Part shown: piece after piece, positions 49,565 to 59,088 of the stretch | How the letters are laid out: each line of letters starts with the position of its first letter | How positions within the stretch are numbered: the stretch's first letter is position 1 | Assembly (NCBI GenBank): GCA_037043455.1 | Contig: JAWPHD010008237.1 | Coordinates: forward strand, 1-64,000 | DNA from: Cyrtodaria siliqua | Taxonomy: Eukaryota > Mollusca > Bivalvia > Adapedonta > Hiatellidae | Direction: 5' to 3' | DNA: 64,000 nt | Translations under genes and position numbers: made by a program | Notes under the pieces: model-generated | What the model saw: the letters and a program-made list of their open reading frames with translations, nothing else | Told to the model about the DNA's origin: nothing | Database searches by the model: none

Positions 49565-49885
49565 GATCATGGCGGGGATTTCTTTATTTACACTGTCCTG
49601 TTTTTATGGGATGACAGTAGGGTAAGTGTGAGGTTTGGTGCACCCTAGAACCGGTTTAAACCCCCAGTGGCCTACTTTGCCACTGACCGTTCCAAGGCGG
49701 TAGCCCTATTGTCAATCCTTTTTGTGTTTGTGATGTCGTTTGCATTTATTATTGCTTTTGCCTTCTTGTTTGTCTGTTTGCGTGTTTGTTTCTGTGTTTT
49801 GCCTTTTCGTTTGTCTGTTTCGTGTTTGATTTTGGTGTTTTGTGGTTGACTGTCGTCCTTGAATGCTGCTTTCCCTGTCCGATTT
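49565..49885 (+). mobile_element. Short Penelope-like derivative, leader joined to 3' end
   Basis: 49565-49630 matches the leader of the sense Penelope-like copy at 24585-24640, including TTTACACTGTCCTG and GGGATGACAGTAGGGTAAG. At 49638 it passes straight into the 3' region type GGTGCACCCTAGAACCGG (as at 27322), continuing with ACTGACCGTTCCAAGGCGGT to about 49885. All coding sequence is missing. The junction lies next to AGGGTAAGTG, a good splice-donor match. Confidence 0.6.
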
Positions 49886-49904
49886 TTTCAACCATCTTCT
49901 TACC

Positions 49905-50040
49905 ATGATCCCCATCCGACGGATGAGGGTATATGTAGTGTAAAGCCTAAGGACACATCGCGCCAGTGAGGTTCGAACTCGTGATTTATGGATTCAGAGG
50001 AAAACGTGTTATCCACTGGGCATACTCGGCCCTTGCAGAT
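49905..50040 (-). mobile_element. tRNA-derived SINE
   Basis: On the reverse strand, GTATGCCCAGTGGATAACACG (A-box region) and GAGTTCGAACCTC (B box) are correctly spaced for a tRNA-like head. They are followed by TGTGTCCTTAGGC and CATCCGTCGGATGGGG, the body type also seen at 20880. The anticodon arm does not fold well, so this is a SINE rather than a working tRNA. Confidence 0.6.
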
Positions 50041-50420
50041 CTACGAAATGCCATTCCTGTAATTAGAGAGCAGTTGGGATAACTAGAAGAGATATGGCAT
50101 TATTAAAAAGCGCGCCATTGTCTCAGACTGGTAACTCTTCTTCTTCTTCTTGGTAGCGGAAAATACATTTACTTAGAGTCAAATACAAATGAAACAAAAA
50201 AAGCAAACAATTATTTTATTTACAGTCGACAGGCCGTTCAACTGACAAAACATGAACGTGTATAGCCTGTAATAATTACATTTGACAGACATAATATAAA
50301 ACTTGTACAAGATATATGCCAGGTAAGACTGAATGGTCATTACCAATTGATTCTAAAGGTGAATTAAAACAAATTGTGTACACTGTGCTAGAAACATGAG
50401 AATATAAGTAAAGTCTTATG
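50041..50420. other. No recognisable gene
   Basis: A short TCT microsatellite (near 50140) and AT-rich sequence only. Confidence 0.5.
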
Positions 50421-50423
50421 ATA

Positions 50424-50477
50424 CCCAATGTGTCGTGCTCGGCCGTTTCCAAAGGTCCATTATCATACTCTTTTTTT
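50424..50477 (+). mobile_element. Family A fragment, copy A9
   Basis: Terminal block only: ATGTGTCGTGCTCGGCCGTT then AAAGGTCC and CATTATCATACTC with a T run. Confidence 0.75.
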
Positions 50478-50689
50478 GTCAGATCAAAAGTTACCTAATT
50501 AGCAGTGACCATTCGGGCGACATCAACCAAAAGATACAGATAATACCAAATTATATTATTTTCAGAAATAAAATCTATAAATGTGTCCATAAGACACGGA
50601 TGCCCACATTTGAGTCATTATGCCATAGTATTTTGATAATGAAAATAAACAGTGATAAACACGTTCAACTTAAGTGAACAACTTCACTT

Positions 50690-51445
50690 GCTGGTCAACA
50701 TTCCTGTAAAGTTTAGCGACCATGGGTTAAATAGTAATGGAGGAGTGCGCAACACAAATTGTTCAGCCCCTATTTTGACTAAGTCAAGGGATACAACTCT
50801 GTGGTTCTTGGTCTAAAATAAAATAAAACCAGATGCGCATCTTCACTTGCTGGTTAACATTCCTGTAATGTTTCAGTGACCATGGGTTAAATAGTTATGG
50901 AGGATCACGCTACACAAGTTTTTCAGTCCCTATTTTGACTAAGTCAATGGCCATAACTCCATGGTTCTAGGTAAAAAAACAAAACATGTGCGCATCTTCA
51001 CTTGCTGATCGACATTACTGTAACGTTTGGCGACCGTGAGTTAAATAGTAATGGAGGAGGGCGCGACACTTGTTTTTCAGTCCCCATTTTGACTAAGTCA
51101 AGGGCCAAAACTCTGTGGTTCTTGGTCCAAAATAAAAATGAAAACCCAGGTGCGCATCTTCACTTGCTGGTCAACACTCCTGTAAAGTTTGGTGACCGTG
51201 GGTTAAATAGTAACGGAGGAGGGCGCGACACAAGTGTTTCAGCCCCTATTTTGACTAAGTCAAGGGCCATAACTCTGTGATTTCTGGTCCAAAATAAAAT
51301 GAAAACCCAGGTGCATTTGCTGATCAACATTCCTGTAAAGTTTCGTGACCGTGGGTTAAATAGTTATGGAGGCGACACAAGGTTTTGGGACGTACGTACG
51401 GACGGACGGACAAGTACAAATTCCCCCCACATAAGTGGCGGTATA
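50690..51445 (+). repeat. Tandem repeat, unit about 160 bp, about 4.5 units
   Basis: Each unit has CTTCACTTGCTGGTCAACAT, TTCCTGTAAAGTTT, CCATGGGTTAAATAG, GGAGGAGGGCGCGACAC and TTTTGACTAAGTCAAGGGCC in order. Units start at about 50690, 50838, 50995 and 51158. The last unit ends in ACGTACGTACGGACGGACGG, the ending also seen at 11610 and 46890. A frame at 51002-51280 simply translates two units. Confidence 0.85.
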
Positions 51446-51734
51446 AAATAAATTCTTCTGAAGTATTATACTGCGCACAAGAACTTAAATAAATCAATGA
51501 AAACTGAATAGCACAAATACGAATTTAAAATTAGTGATCACATTTGTATATATGTATTTGTTATTTCAGTCTCAAATACATTTGAAGCTCGGCTGAACAA
51601 ATTATGTTTCAAATCTGAGTATAGATTGCAAATGTGCATCTCTCTTTCTACTTCATTCCAAAATACATATTTCCGATCTGAGTTCTTATCCGGAAATGGT
51701 TTGGATGTGTTTTCCAGACAGACATAGAAAGTCA

Positions 51735-51945
51735 ACTATTGAAAACAAAAATGAGATATAAGGTCCTACAGAAACCACAGCGTCCGAGCGCAATGGCATC
51801 GTAGGTCCACACTTTACTGCAAACAAGGACTTGAAAATACAATGAAAGAGACAAAAAACAACAGAAAGGGTGGTGAAGACAGGGTTACCGACTTGGAACG
51901 GTAAATAGGCATTAAGGCCTACTGGTTAGCTTGAAACCTTGCGAA
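51735..51945 (-). repeat. Penelope-like 3'-end fragment
   Basis: Shares GTGGTGAAGACAGGGTTACC and GACTTGGAACGGT with 27735-27775, and the CACAG/CGCAATGGCATCGTAGGTC block with 27640 and 43100. Confidence 0.6.
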
Positions 51946-52500
51946 ATATTATTTCTATTGTCCCTTTGCATGTGACGAATATTGTAACATTACTTACGTA
52001 AGCTATTTGTACCTACATAATGTGACCGGTAAAAAATCATGAGAGGCCTATTTCCGGAGAGAAAGTTTATTGATACATTTTTATACCGACCGGCCTCTAT
52101 TTTTAAAAGGGTAACACCACAGCGGACCTTGTCAAATGCCGCCCTGTGACGCGAAGGTAGATTAATCGGAGTACAATATAATTTGAACCATTCTTTATAA
52201 TATTATCCACTATAATATCAGCATGAAAGAGTTTTATTCGTACCATGACCTCATTTAGTAATTTACATTTTAAAAGCTGGCTTATAGTTATAGTCTACCT
52301 GTTAGTCAATAAATTAACGAACCAAACCGTCGGTATACGTGCAACACTATATATCGAACCAGTCGATTTTACTTGCACTTATACGTATAAGAGCAACGTT
52401 TCTAACAAATATTCTCATACATTCTCAGTGTTACATGAAATACATGTTTCGTTTTAATCCTGACTACGCCAGTTAAAACTGTCTATATTTAGTCATAATA
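51946..52500. other. 3' flank of the C1q gene
   Basis: No coding feature. A reverse-strand AATAAA at 52233-52238, about 265 bases after the C1q stop, is a candidate polyadenylation signal. Confidence 0.4.
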
Positions 52501-52901
52501 TCATGCCGCAGTAATGAGGGCGCCAGTGAAATGACTGGAATAGTCAGGATAAACATACCCCCAATGGTAACAGCCGGATGGGTAAACAATGTCGCCCTTG
52601 CGTAGACTTAGGTAGGCGGCTGCAGTGGCTGACTGGTAACCATTATTAGATGTGGTCAAAGCTTTTGCAATGTAATGTGTGCCTTTTCGAATGAAGCAAC
52701 TCGTATAATAGATATCCTTCGTCTTCCTGTTATAAGCAGTTAAGGTTAGGAAAAAGTGGTATAATCCTGATATGGTACACGTGAATATGCCAGATGTACT
52801 GTTATACCCTCCACCGACGTTGGCGACAACTCTGTTAAATATCGGAATACTATTTACCAACGTCGTGTTCGGATGTGTCACAATGAATGACACGGCGTGG
52901 T
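52501..52901 (-). CDS. C1q-domain protein, last exon
   Basis: C1q domains are beta-sandwich trimers that bind varied ligands; secreted C1q-domain proteins are greatly expanded in bivalves, where they act in innate recognition. The exon is read on the reverse strand. A strong acceptor (TTCTCTTTCCAG) ends at 52902, then HAVSFIVTH opens the domain, FNRVVANVGGGYN and SGIFTCTISGLYHFFLT follow, and SSHFTGALI with a short tail closes it before TGA at 52501-52503. These are the usual strands from the N-terminal AVSF through the Gly-rich IFTxxxxGxYxF box to the C-terminal FxGxLI. About 133 residues is the usual C1q domain length. Upstream exons (signal peptide) were not found in the window. The exon looks intact. 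Confidence 0.85.
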
Positions 52902-52904
52902 CTG

Positions 52905-53700
52905 GAAAGAGAATAGTAAATACATGGTCACTATTTGTTATGATAACTAATATACTAGCTCTTTACCACAAACGAGTTAACATTGTGCATCAGAACAGTA
53001 CCAACATATGTTATACCATAATGTAGGCGTCTGATCCATATTACAAATTAAATAATGATGAGAAGATGTACAACAGGACATGAGTTTGCCTTACACTTGT
53101 ACATATAATAGAACTGAGAGTGTCCAGAAGGAGAGATGTATGTTATCTTTAAATGCAATGAGATTTATTTGTTTCCAGATATCAGTTTGTGACAAAACAT
53201 GTTTCAAAATATTGAAGAAATGAAAATCGTATTTGTACAGATAACTAAATATTTGTATTGAGATAGTGTGTGTTCGTTTGTTTAATTATTACTTTGTATT
53301 GGTGTGTTTTATGATTATTAAATTACTGCTGACCACTATATTTACATTTCCCATTGTTTAGTTCTGGCGCTGAAATCGATGTTAATCAGGCTTTGTAAAA
53401 AAATGTATTTGGTCAAATATAGTTTGTTTTTTCTAATTTTTGAAAAAAAATATGTTTTTAATATTGAACGTGTATTTTTGTATTTCATTATTAGCTCTCT
53501 GTCATCAATATGACTTTAAAAAGAGTTCTCGATGGACATCGGCTTCCCTTGTGTCTTGTGTTAGTCAGAATATTCTGAAAAAGTCTTTAGTGTTTGCCCT
53601 ACTTTTTCCTCCAATCAGACGGTGAGGAATTATAAAAAAAATGGCGAACTTATTCATGTAAATTTCTAACGATCACAAATGTTAACCATTTAATCATTAA
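52905..53700. other. Intron or upstream of C1q gene; no gene seen
   Basis: AT-rich. No signal-peptide exon could be recognised on the reverse strand. The short frames are unsupported. Confidence 0.4.
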
Positions 53701-53710
53701 TATATATGTA

Positions 53711-53900
53711 AAATGGGGGTCCTGTGGGATTTTTGAGTTGCCGAAAATACCACAGGAATTTTTTTAATTTTTTAAACACACCTATCTACAAATCAGCATG
53801 AAATGCTGATTTTGCTTGTTATTTGTTGATTTTGCCCAAATATTTCATGAAATGGTGATTTTACTTGATTTATTAAAACTTTTTTAAAAATGGGGGTAGT
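53711..53900. repeat. Hairpin cluster at the probable left edge of the virus-like element
   Basis: Two clean hairpins sit here: 53721-53756 (CCTGTGGGATTTTT pairing with AAAATACCACAGG, one mismatch) and a perfect 9-bp one at 53791-53811 (AATCAGCAT-GAA-ATGCTGATT). AAAATGGGGGT (53710) recurs as AAAATGGGGGT at 53886. Repeats and hairpins are common at Polinton ends, but without the right end a terminal inverted repeat cannot be proved. Confidence 0.4.
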
Positions 53901-54283
53901 GAAGATTGCAAGTTTAAATTTTTTTTTATAAGTTATCAAAATTATAAAATGTTTATTTAATACAAAACAAATTTGTTGATTTGTTATTAAAATTATATTT
54001 AAATTAACAATTTTCTGACCTTGAATACAAAGGTGGTGGATCGTACTCATACACATTACTTTATAAATAAAAACTAGTACTAAGAACATTTTAATTAATT
54101 ATATCATTATATTAGAAGTGAAATATGGATAAAAATCTGCAAAAAAAACCAAAAAAACATTTCTCTTTACTTATTAGTCAACACTGCTTATTTATTTAGA
54201 ACTTAATTAATATTTGTTTGTGTTTATTGATGTTATTTGTACTTTGCCTTTTTTGTCACTTGTATTATATGTTCTTCACTGCA

Positions 54284-54780
54284 CTATCTGCACAATTTAT
54301 AAATCTCTGTAACTAGAGGATATAAAGAGTATAAATAAATAAATAAATAAATCTTAAACTCTTGATCAGATATTTGTGCATCACTCAACGCTTTTGATAT
54401 TAACTGCTTTATACTATTTAACTTAGCCTCTGCCAAAGTTTTTATTTCGTGATGTTTTTGAGCTTTTACATTAAGCTTGCGTCTGATAAAATTAACGCAA
54501 ACACCTGCAGCTCCACATACTATTGCTGCTATTTCTAAAGGTAACAAAACTGGAATAGCAAATCCAATCCCAGCAATATAATAACACCTGCCGATATTAA
54601 GGTAGTGTCAATTCCATCTGTAATATTAATACCACGTTTATATTTTTTATAAAGAGATTTGCGTGTGTCTCGCTCTGTAATTAACTTTCGTTCAATCTCT
54701 GAAATCTTTTGTAATCTGTAATTTTGTCCGTCTTCCGCTGGCAACTCAGGATATATACTTGGTGCTGTCGGTTGCTTCAT
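54284..54780 (-). pseudogene. Small membrane protein of the virus-like element (frameshifted)
   Basis: Two reverse-strand frames, 54535-54780 and 54284-54547, overlap and belong together. The first begins MKQPTAPSIYPELP, continues with GQNYRLQKISEIERKL and KKYKRGINITDG, and enters a hydrophobic segment. The second begins within the same hydrophobic segment and continues with KAQKHHEIKTLAEAKLNSI and ALSDAQISDQEF. A one-base indel near 54570 separates them. The 3' end runs into an ATTT microsatellite (about 54330), where the original C-terminus appears to be replaced. I recognise the layout (basic-acidic helix, hydrophobic hairpin, helical tail) as a conserved family near such elements in aquatic invertebrates; function unknown, possibly virion membrane or internal protein. 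Confidence 0.6.
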
Positions 54781-54810
54781 TTTTAATTAATAAATAAAAC
54801 ATTAATATAA

Positions 54811-54850
54811 TTCAATTAATAATGATGCCACCGTATTTACAGCGGTAGCA
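54811..54850 (-). pseudogene. Duplicated scrap of the fibre-like gene end
   Basis: Reverse-strand reading gives TAVNTVASLLIEL, the same as the C-terminus of the gene at 55261-55738 (55268-55308), with near-identical nucleotides. It shows a local duplication or recombination next to the small membrane protein gene. Confidence 0.7.
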
Positions 54851-55260
54851 ACCGGACAGGATTTTAAGCAACGTGATTTGGTTAAGTTTTCAATCTTTGT
54901 TACTTTCAAGACTCAAAAAAATAATTATAATTATAAATATTGGTAACCACGTGTTAACATTTTCAAAAAATGACCATATTTTATAGTATACCCATACCCA
55001 TTCCTTTTAATTTTCATTTTCCTCTTCAACTTCAAATTCCTCTACCTCTTCATTTTCATTTTCCTCTTTCATTTTTTTTCCCTCATATAATTAAAACATT
55101 ATATTTTAAAAAAAAAAATAGTTCAGAGACTAAATTTTTAAACATATCTTTTAAGGGCAAGCTCTCAATACCCAGTACACTAATTATCATACTGTTATGC
55201 AATTTTGTATATAATATATTTTTTGTTGATACAAAAATCAAGCCAGCTCGTAGAATTAAA
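54851..55260. other. Spacer between two damaged genes
   Basis: Mostly AT-rich. A 21-codon acidic reverse-strand frame (55007-55072, starting MKEENENEE) follows a promoter-like AAAATATAAT, but it is too short to support. The forward frame 54970-55269 is its shadow. Confidence 0.4.
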
Positions 55261-55738
55261 TTAAATTAATTCAATCAATAATGATGCCACCGTATTTACA
55301 GCTGTAGCATTGGCAATCTTGCATACAAAGTTAACAACAGAACCAGGACCAATCTCTAAAGGTTTATCAAAGTTATCATGATTGCGTGGAATGATGTGAA
55401 GCGTTATACCATAATTTGGTTGTTCAACACCATTGACAGAAACTATTACAGTTACGTCACCAACTAATCGGTCACATGCTAAACCTATTCCCATAATTCG
55501 TCCTCACATTTTTTTCTGCCCCGCCGTTACCAAATGAGAGTATTCTGTTTGATACAAGTGGGCCCTTAGCCTCTGCAAATATTGTTATAATTCCGTATTT
55601 AAGATTATCAACTCTATTTTTTAAATGATTAAACTGGTCAACAAAAGGCGCAATTCGCCTATATAAATTTTGAACATCATTTATCAAGGCCTCTAAGTCT
55701 TCTGTTTATTTAGGTCTTGTTGGTCCATATATACTCAT
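55261..55738 (-). pseudogene. Fibre-like small beta protein (premature stop and frameshift)
   Basis: The reverse-strand start ATG at 55736-55738 follows the shared AT-rich promoter motif and reads MSIYGPTRPK, then a TAA at 55706-55708. The frame resumes as TEDLEALINDVQNLYRR and a coiled segment, then GPLVSNRILSFGNGG. Near 55490 a one-base indel moves the rest, GIGLACDRLVGDVTVIVSVN to NTVASLLIELI, into another frame. A helical stalk followed by a compact beta-rich head ending in ASLLIEL suits a trimeric fibre or attachment-type virion protein; this role is inference. Two independent lesions make this copy non-functional unless it is recoded. Confidence 0.6.
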
Positions 55739-55765
55739 TGTTTTCTTTTTATAAAAATATATTTT
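55739..55765 (-). promoter_or_regulatory. Virus-like promoter motif
   Basis: On the reverse strand TTTAAAAAATATATTTTTAT lies 10-35 bases before the ATG at 55738. The same motif recurs at 59105-59125, 62488-62506 and, in looser form, 56412-56440. Confidence 0.5.
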
Positions 55766-56410
55766 TTAAATAATTTCTAAAACACAACTCATAGGCATTC
55801 CGTGATTATCTATTTTGTAGCCATACACATCTCTAACTTCTATTTTTAATTCAGAAATTGCACCATTCATAAGACAATGATATTCAGGATAAAAACTTGT
55901 ATATACTATATCTCCAAACTGCTTATTTACTACAGGTACAACACCTATAATAGTGCTTGGCTTACCATTGAAATAATTACTACTCGTATTAACTTGTTCC
56001 AGATGAACATATAGCTGTTTATAACGAGCTAAATTAATTGGGTAATCTCCCATATTAGTACCTGTTAACCATTTTCTGTCCATGAATCCCAACATTTTTG
56101 AAAGACCGCTTGACATTCGTGTTTCTATTGGCGTATGTATAATGGCTGCACCAATTTGGACAATATTGTCCAGAATAATATTTTCATTTAGCTGTTTAAA
56201 ATCTTCTACCAAGTCTTGAAAGTTATAGAGTCCAGCTAGTACATGTTTTATTTTAGCTGGGTTTCTTGTCTTTATGATTTCATCATTAATATTATACCAA
56301 CCGATAGTGTATGTAAAACTTTTTAATCCAACGCGCTTAGTTCCATCTCTAGTATCGATATACTGTTGTAAATTAATAGAGTTGTCTATGTTTGAAATTG
56401 TATGAAACAT
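55766..56410 (-). CDS. Penton-like (minor capsid, single jelly-roll) protein
   Basis: 214 residues. In Polinton-type virions a single-jelly-roll protein forms the pentameric vertices beside the major capsid protein. I chose the ATG at 56410 (MFHTISNIDNS) because it directly follows the AT-rich promoter; 21 further codons upstream are translated promoter. Visible blocks are RVGLKSFTYTIGWYNI near residue 26, LAGLYNFQDLVEDF near 59, SKMLGFMDRKWLTG near 103, YKQLYVHLEQVNTSSNYFNG near 129-148, STIIGVVPVV and, at the end, DNHGMPMSCVLEI. A beta-rich pattern and the position beside the capsid-type gene set support the penton role; I recognise it as a family conserved in such elements but have not searched. 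The gene is intact and divergent from the 424-residue gene. Confidence 0.6.
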   Translation of the reverse strand: MFHTISNIDNSINLQQYIDTRDGTKRVGLKSFTYTIGWYNINDEIIKTRNPAKIKHVLAGLYNFQDLVEDFKQLNENIILDNIVQIGAAIIHTPIETRMSSGLSKMLGFMDRKWLTGTNMGDYPINLARYKQLYVHLEQVNTSSNYFNGKPSTIIGVVPVVNKQFGDIVYTSFYPEYHCLMNGAISELKIEVRDVYGYKIDNHGMPMSCVLEII

Positions 56411-56453
56411 TTTTTTTTTAATATATATATATATAAAAACACAAATAAAAAAA
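56411..56453. promoter_or_regulatory. Bidirectional AT promoter between penton-like and 424-residue genes
   Basis: Only 43 bases, with a T run, a run of seven AT pairs (TATATATATATATATA), and A-rich sequence up to the forward ATG. Both start codons lie within about 45 bases of it, so 5' leaders must be very short. Confidence 0.5.
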
Positions 56454-57728
56454 ATGATTTCTAAAGAATTCAAATATAACCCGGATGCTCAATATGTAAA
56501 TACTTTTAGCAAGAAAGTGATAGATATAATAAATCAAAACATAGTCATTACATCAGATGGTAAAGGCTTTAAAGCATCATTCCCCAATGTCTTTGAAAAA
56601 TACAAACTTTCATACGTCAAATCAGATGCTATAGTCCAACGCTGGGGAACAGATTGGATGTTATTTTGGCAGAATCAGTTAAACTTTGCTATTTGGTGTG
56701 CGACCACTGGCTGTGGTATTGATTTCAACAACCATCTAAAAGCTGATACTCTGGTTGGTTCGTTATTTCGATTTCATGTCTATTACCAAGTCAGAAGAAT
56801 ATTATTTGAAATGAGTGTAGCAATGCCAAAAGACTCAAATTGGAATGCGTTTAATAACACATATAACCGAAACGCATACGAGAGAATATGCAAGGAGTTT
56901 AACGTTGACTTATATTCAGACTGGAGACAGAAACAAAGCTATAATAATGGTCTAGGAACAATTTATAATTACTGGACAAATATTGGTTATCATCCTTTGG
57001 TAAATACTGTATACGACAACAAAACGATGAGTTTCACAGTCTATGAGAGTGATAAAACATATCACATTGATTACATTGCACAAGGATCTGAGGCAGACAA
57101 CAGCTGGTCTACTTTTATACTAGATAGTTCATCTGGATTTACAAGAGCAGGAGTAGAAAGAATCAATGACAGCATAAGAACATACTGCTGGGCAATTCTT
57201 GGTTCACAATCACAAACAAGAACAGATATACTTGGAACTGGGACAGCATTTGATGCACAAAAACAATTTTTAGCAAATGTAGAGGACGCAATAAATAGCC
57301 CCATCGACTTACCCAGTCAAATTTCAAGATATGAAAACACTTTAAAATATGCAAGAAGTAAAGTAAATTTTGTCTATGGAAGTGGATTGTACATGTCTCC
57401 GAGTGACATGGAATTAAGAATCGGAATAATACAAGACTGCAATAATGAAATTGTAATAGCAACCGATGCACAAGCATTAGGATTGAATAATGATGTAAAT
57501 GTAAAACCAGTGCCACCAAAAAATATTCAACCTTTTCAAGGCACCACAACAAAGAAATTTTTACCGGAACATTCTGACTTTGATAAATCATCAATACATA
57601 AAACTGTGGAGCATAACTCACCAGAAATACAAAAAATAGCGATTGGACACGAAGATAACAAAACAACTATAATTGTTGGTACTATAGTAATAGGTCTTGC
57701 TGCATTACTTATTTACGAGATTTACTAA
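56454..57728 (+). CDS. Conserved virion-type protein with C-terminal membrane anchor
   Basis: 424 residues, intact. The N-terminal two thirds are soluble and rich in Trp and Tyr: WGTDWMLFWQNQLNFAIWC near residue 65, LFRFHVYYQVRRILFEM near 104, MPKDSNWNAFNNTYNRNAYE near 123 and GLGTIYNYW near 164. After a loop region and Pro-rich linker, the last 20 residues (from IIVGTIVIGLAALLIYEIY) form a single membrane segment, so it is probably a type-II-like or tail-anchored protein facing the virion interior or lumen. The first blocks recur in the same gene neighbourhood in other invertebrate Polinton-like elements as I remember them; the function is not known. The end overlaps the convergent coiled-coil gene by 20 bases. 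Confidence 0.7.
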   Translation: MISKEFKYNPDAQYVNTFSKKVIDIINQNIVITSDGKGFKASFPNVFEKYKLSYVKSDAIVQRWGTDWMLFWQNQLNFAIWCATTGCGIDFNNHLKADTLVGSLFRFHVYYQVRRILFEMSVAMPKDSNWNAFNNTYNRNAYERICKEFNVDLYSDWRQKQSYNNGLGTIYNYWTNIGYHPLVNTVYDNKTMSFTVYESDKTYHIDYIAQGSEADNSWSTFILDSSSGFTRAGVERINDSIRTYCWAILGSQSQTRTDILGTGTAFDAQKQFLANVEDAINSPIDLPSQISRYENTLKYARSKVNFVYGSGLYMSPSDMELRIGIIQDCNNEIVIATDAQALGLNNDVNVKPVPPKNIQPFQGTTTKKFLPEHSDFDKSSIHKTVEHNSPEIQKIAIGHEDNKTTIIVGTIVIGLAALLIYEIY

Positions 57729-58821
57729 ACCACTCTTTGGCTGCCACATACAACAACCCGGAAACAAACACAAGCAAATTCCATAAATTGTTACCAAGCC
57801 AATTAATAACATTACCTGTTGCAGATAAAAGCCATGATACTATTGCACCAATAACTCCTGGAAGTGCTGCAGCAGCTTTACCAGCTAGGTTGGCAAGAAG
57901 TTTACCAAGATTAAATAGTTGTTTTTTTATCCAATCTTTTACACTTGATGGATCAGGCTTTGGAGTTGGAGTTGGAGCAGTCTCTCCTCCTTTTGTAGGA
58001 ATAATGGTCTCAACTAATACCCCAATAATCATACCAAAGGCAGTCAAAATACTAACAATAGTAATACCTTGCTCCCTAAACAAGGTTTTGATTCTCTCAC
58101 CCAATGTTGTGTCTTTTCTTAACACCTTATTTATAGTTTCTTTTATCCTGTTTATTTGACTGCGTAATGCTTCTTTGTTTTCACTCGCCGCTTCAAGTCG
58201 ATTACTTCTTTCATCTTCTAAGTTTTTTATTCTGTCACGTAGGCGCTCTTGTTGAAACTCATCCTCCTGCCCGGGGGTGCTAACCTGTTCTAATTTTTGT
58301 TTTTCTTTTGCTATATTTTTATCAAGCTCAGTGAGCTTTGAGAGATTATTAGTAAGTTCTCCACGAAAGCTTTGCAATACCTTGTCTAAACCTTGTAACT
58401 CTCGCATTGTTAGACCTTCTGTTTGTGTTTGAACAGCAGTTTTAGAATGAGTTTCATCTATTGTATTACTAAAATTACTCTCAATTATATTTACAGCATC
58501 TACTGTATTTTGTACATCTTCAGTTGTTGAAAAATGTTGCATTGATATATTTTCTCCTTCTTTTGTGAGGGTATCTCTTGTTTTTGCCAAGGCTGCTAAT
58601 TCTGCCCTACCCGGAGCCTTTCTTTCACGTGGGGCTAAATAATCAGATATTTTTAAATTATTTTTTATGAAGTCAATGCCATATTTTCTACGTAGAGTGT
58701 CCAGCACATAAAACTTGATTGGTTCGTTTGGATTATATCCCTTATAATAGGTAAGTGGAACATTATCTATCCCCAGCCGAACTGCATATAACAATATTCT
58801 ACCGTTTTCATCATTAACCAC
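57709..58821 (-). CDS. Coiled-coil membrane protein of the virus-like element; start uncertain
   Basis: 370 residues. The N-terminal globular part reads LLYAVRLGIDNVPLTYYKGY and FYVLDTLRRKYG, then RKAPGRAELAALAKTRDTL, followed by a long coiled coil (about residues 135-240). A hydrophobic segment follows near 252-275 (VSILTAFGMIIGVLVETI), then a Thr/Pro linker, a Gly/Ala-rich hydrophobic region (LAGKAAAALPGVIGAIVSWL) and a last membrane segment ending KEWFSKSRK. A stalk with several membrane segments could be a membrane-remodelling or entry-related virion protein (inference). The frame starts with GTG. No in-frame ATG exists between it and the stop of the upstream gene, while an ATG two to four codons upstream is one base out of frame, so a small deletion at the start is likely. 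Confidence 0.75.
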   Translation of the reverse strand: MVNDENGRILLYAVRLGIDNVPLTYYKGYNPNEPIKFYVLDTLRRKYGIDFIKNNLKISDYLAPRERKAPGRAELAALAKTRDTLTKEGENISMQHFSTTEDVQNTVDAVNIIESNFSNTIDETHSKTAVQTQTEGLTMRELQGLDKVLQSFRGELTNNLSKLTELDKNIAKEKQKLEQVSTPGQEDEFQQERLRDRIKNLEDERSNRLEAASENKEALRSQINRIKETINKVLRKDTTLGERIKTLFREQGITIVSILTAFGMIIGVLVETIIPTKGGETAPTPTPKPDPSSVKDWIKKQLFNLGKLLANLAGKAAAALPGVIGAIVSWLLSATGNVINWLGNNLWNLLVFVSGLLYVAAKEWFSKSRK

Positions 58822-58833
58822 TTTAAAATCATT

Positions 58834-59088
58834 TTAATAATCAATTCCGCTGACCTCAACATCAACTTCAGTAAAGAATTGATCTACTAACCACTTTTTT
58901 TGTGTAAGCTGTTCTTCTGTTTTATCTTCTCCTTCAAGCTGATCAATAAGCTTATTTTCATTTACAATTTGTCTCTGAAATTCTGAGGCAGGTTGTATAA
59001 ATTCGTCTTCGTCTTCGTCTTCAAGTATTCTATCTAAGTCTTCTTCAGTCATATCGAACGCAGGATTTTCAAATCCTCCTTCAGCCAT
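58834..59088 (-). CDS. Small acidic protein
   Basis: 84 residues, starting MAEGGFENPAFDMTEEDLD with an Asp/Glu run near residue 23 and a helical end. It precedes the coiled-coil gene by about 12 bases on the same strand and shares a 47-base divergent promoter with the capsid candidate, so both are likely expressed late together. Function unknown; acidic small proteins of this kind can be scaffold or core proteins, but nothing here proves it. Confidence 0.6.
   Translation of the reverse strand: MAEGGFENPAFDMTEEDLDRILEDEDEDEFIQPASEFQRQIVNENKLIDQLEGEDKTEEQLTQKKWLVDQFFTEVDVEVSGIDY

Noticed and set aside
57163..57666. Reverse-strand 167-codon frame inside the 424-residue gene
   Set aside because: Antisense shadow of a gene with clear domain content; no promoter motif before it.
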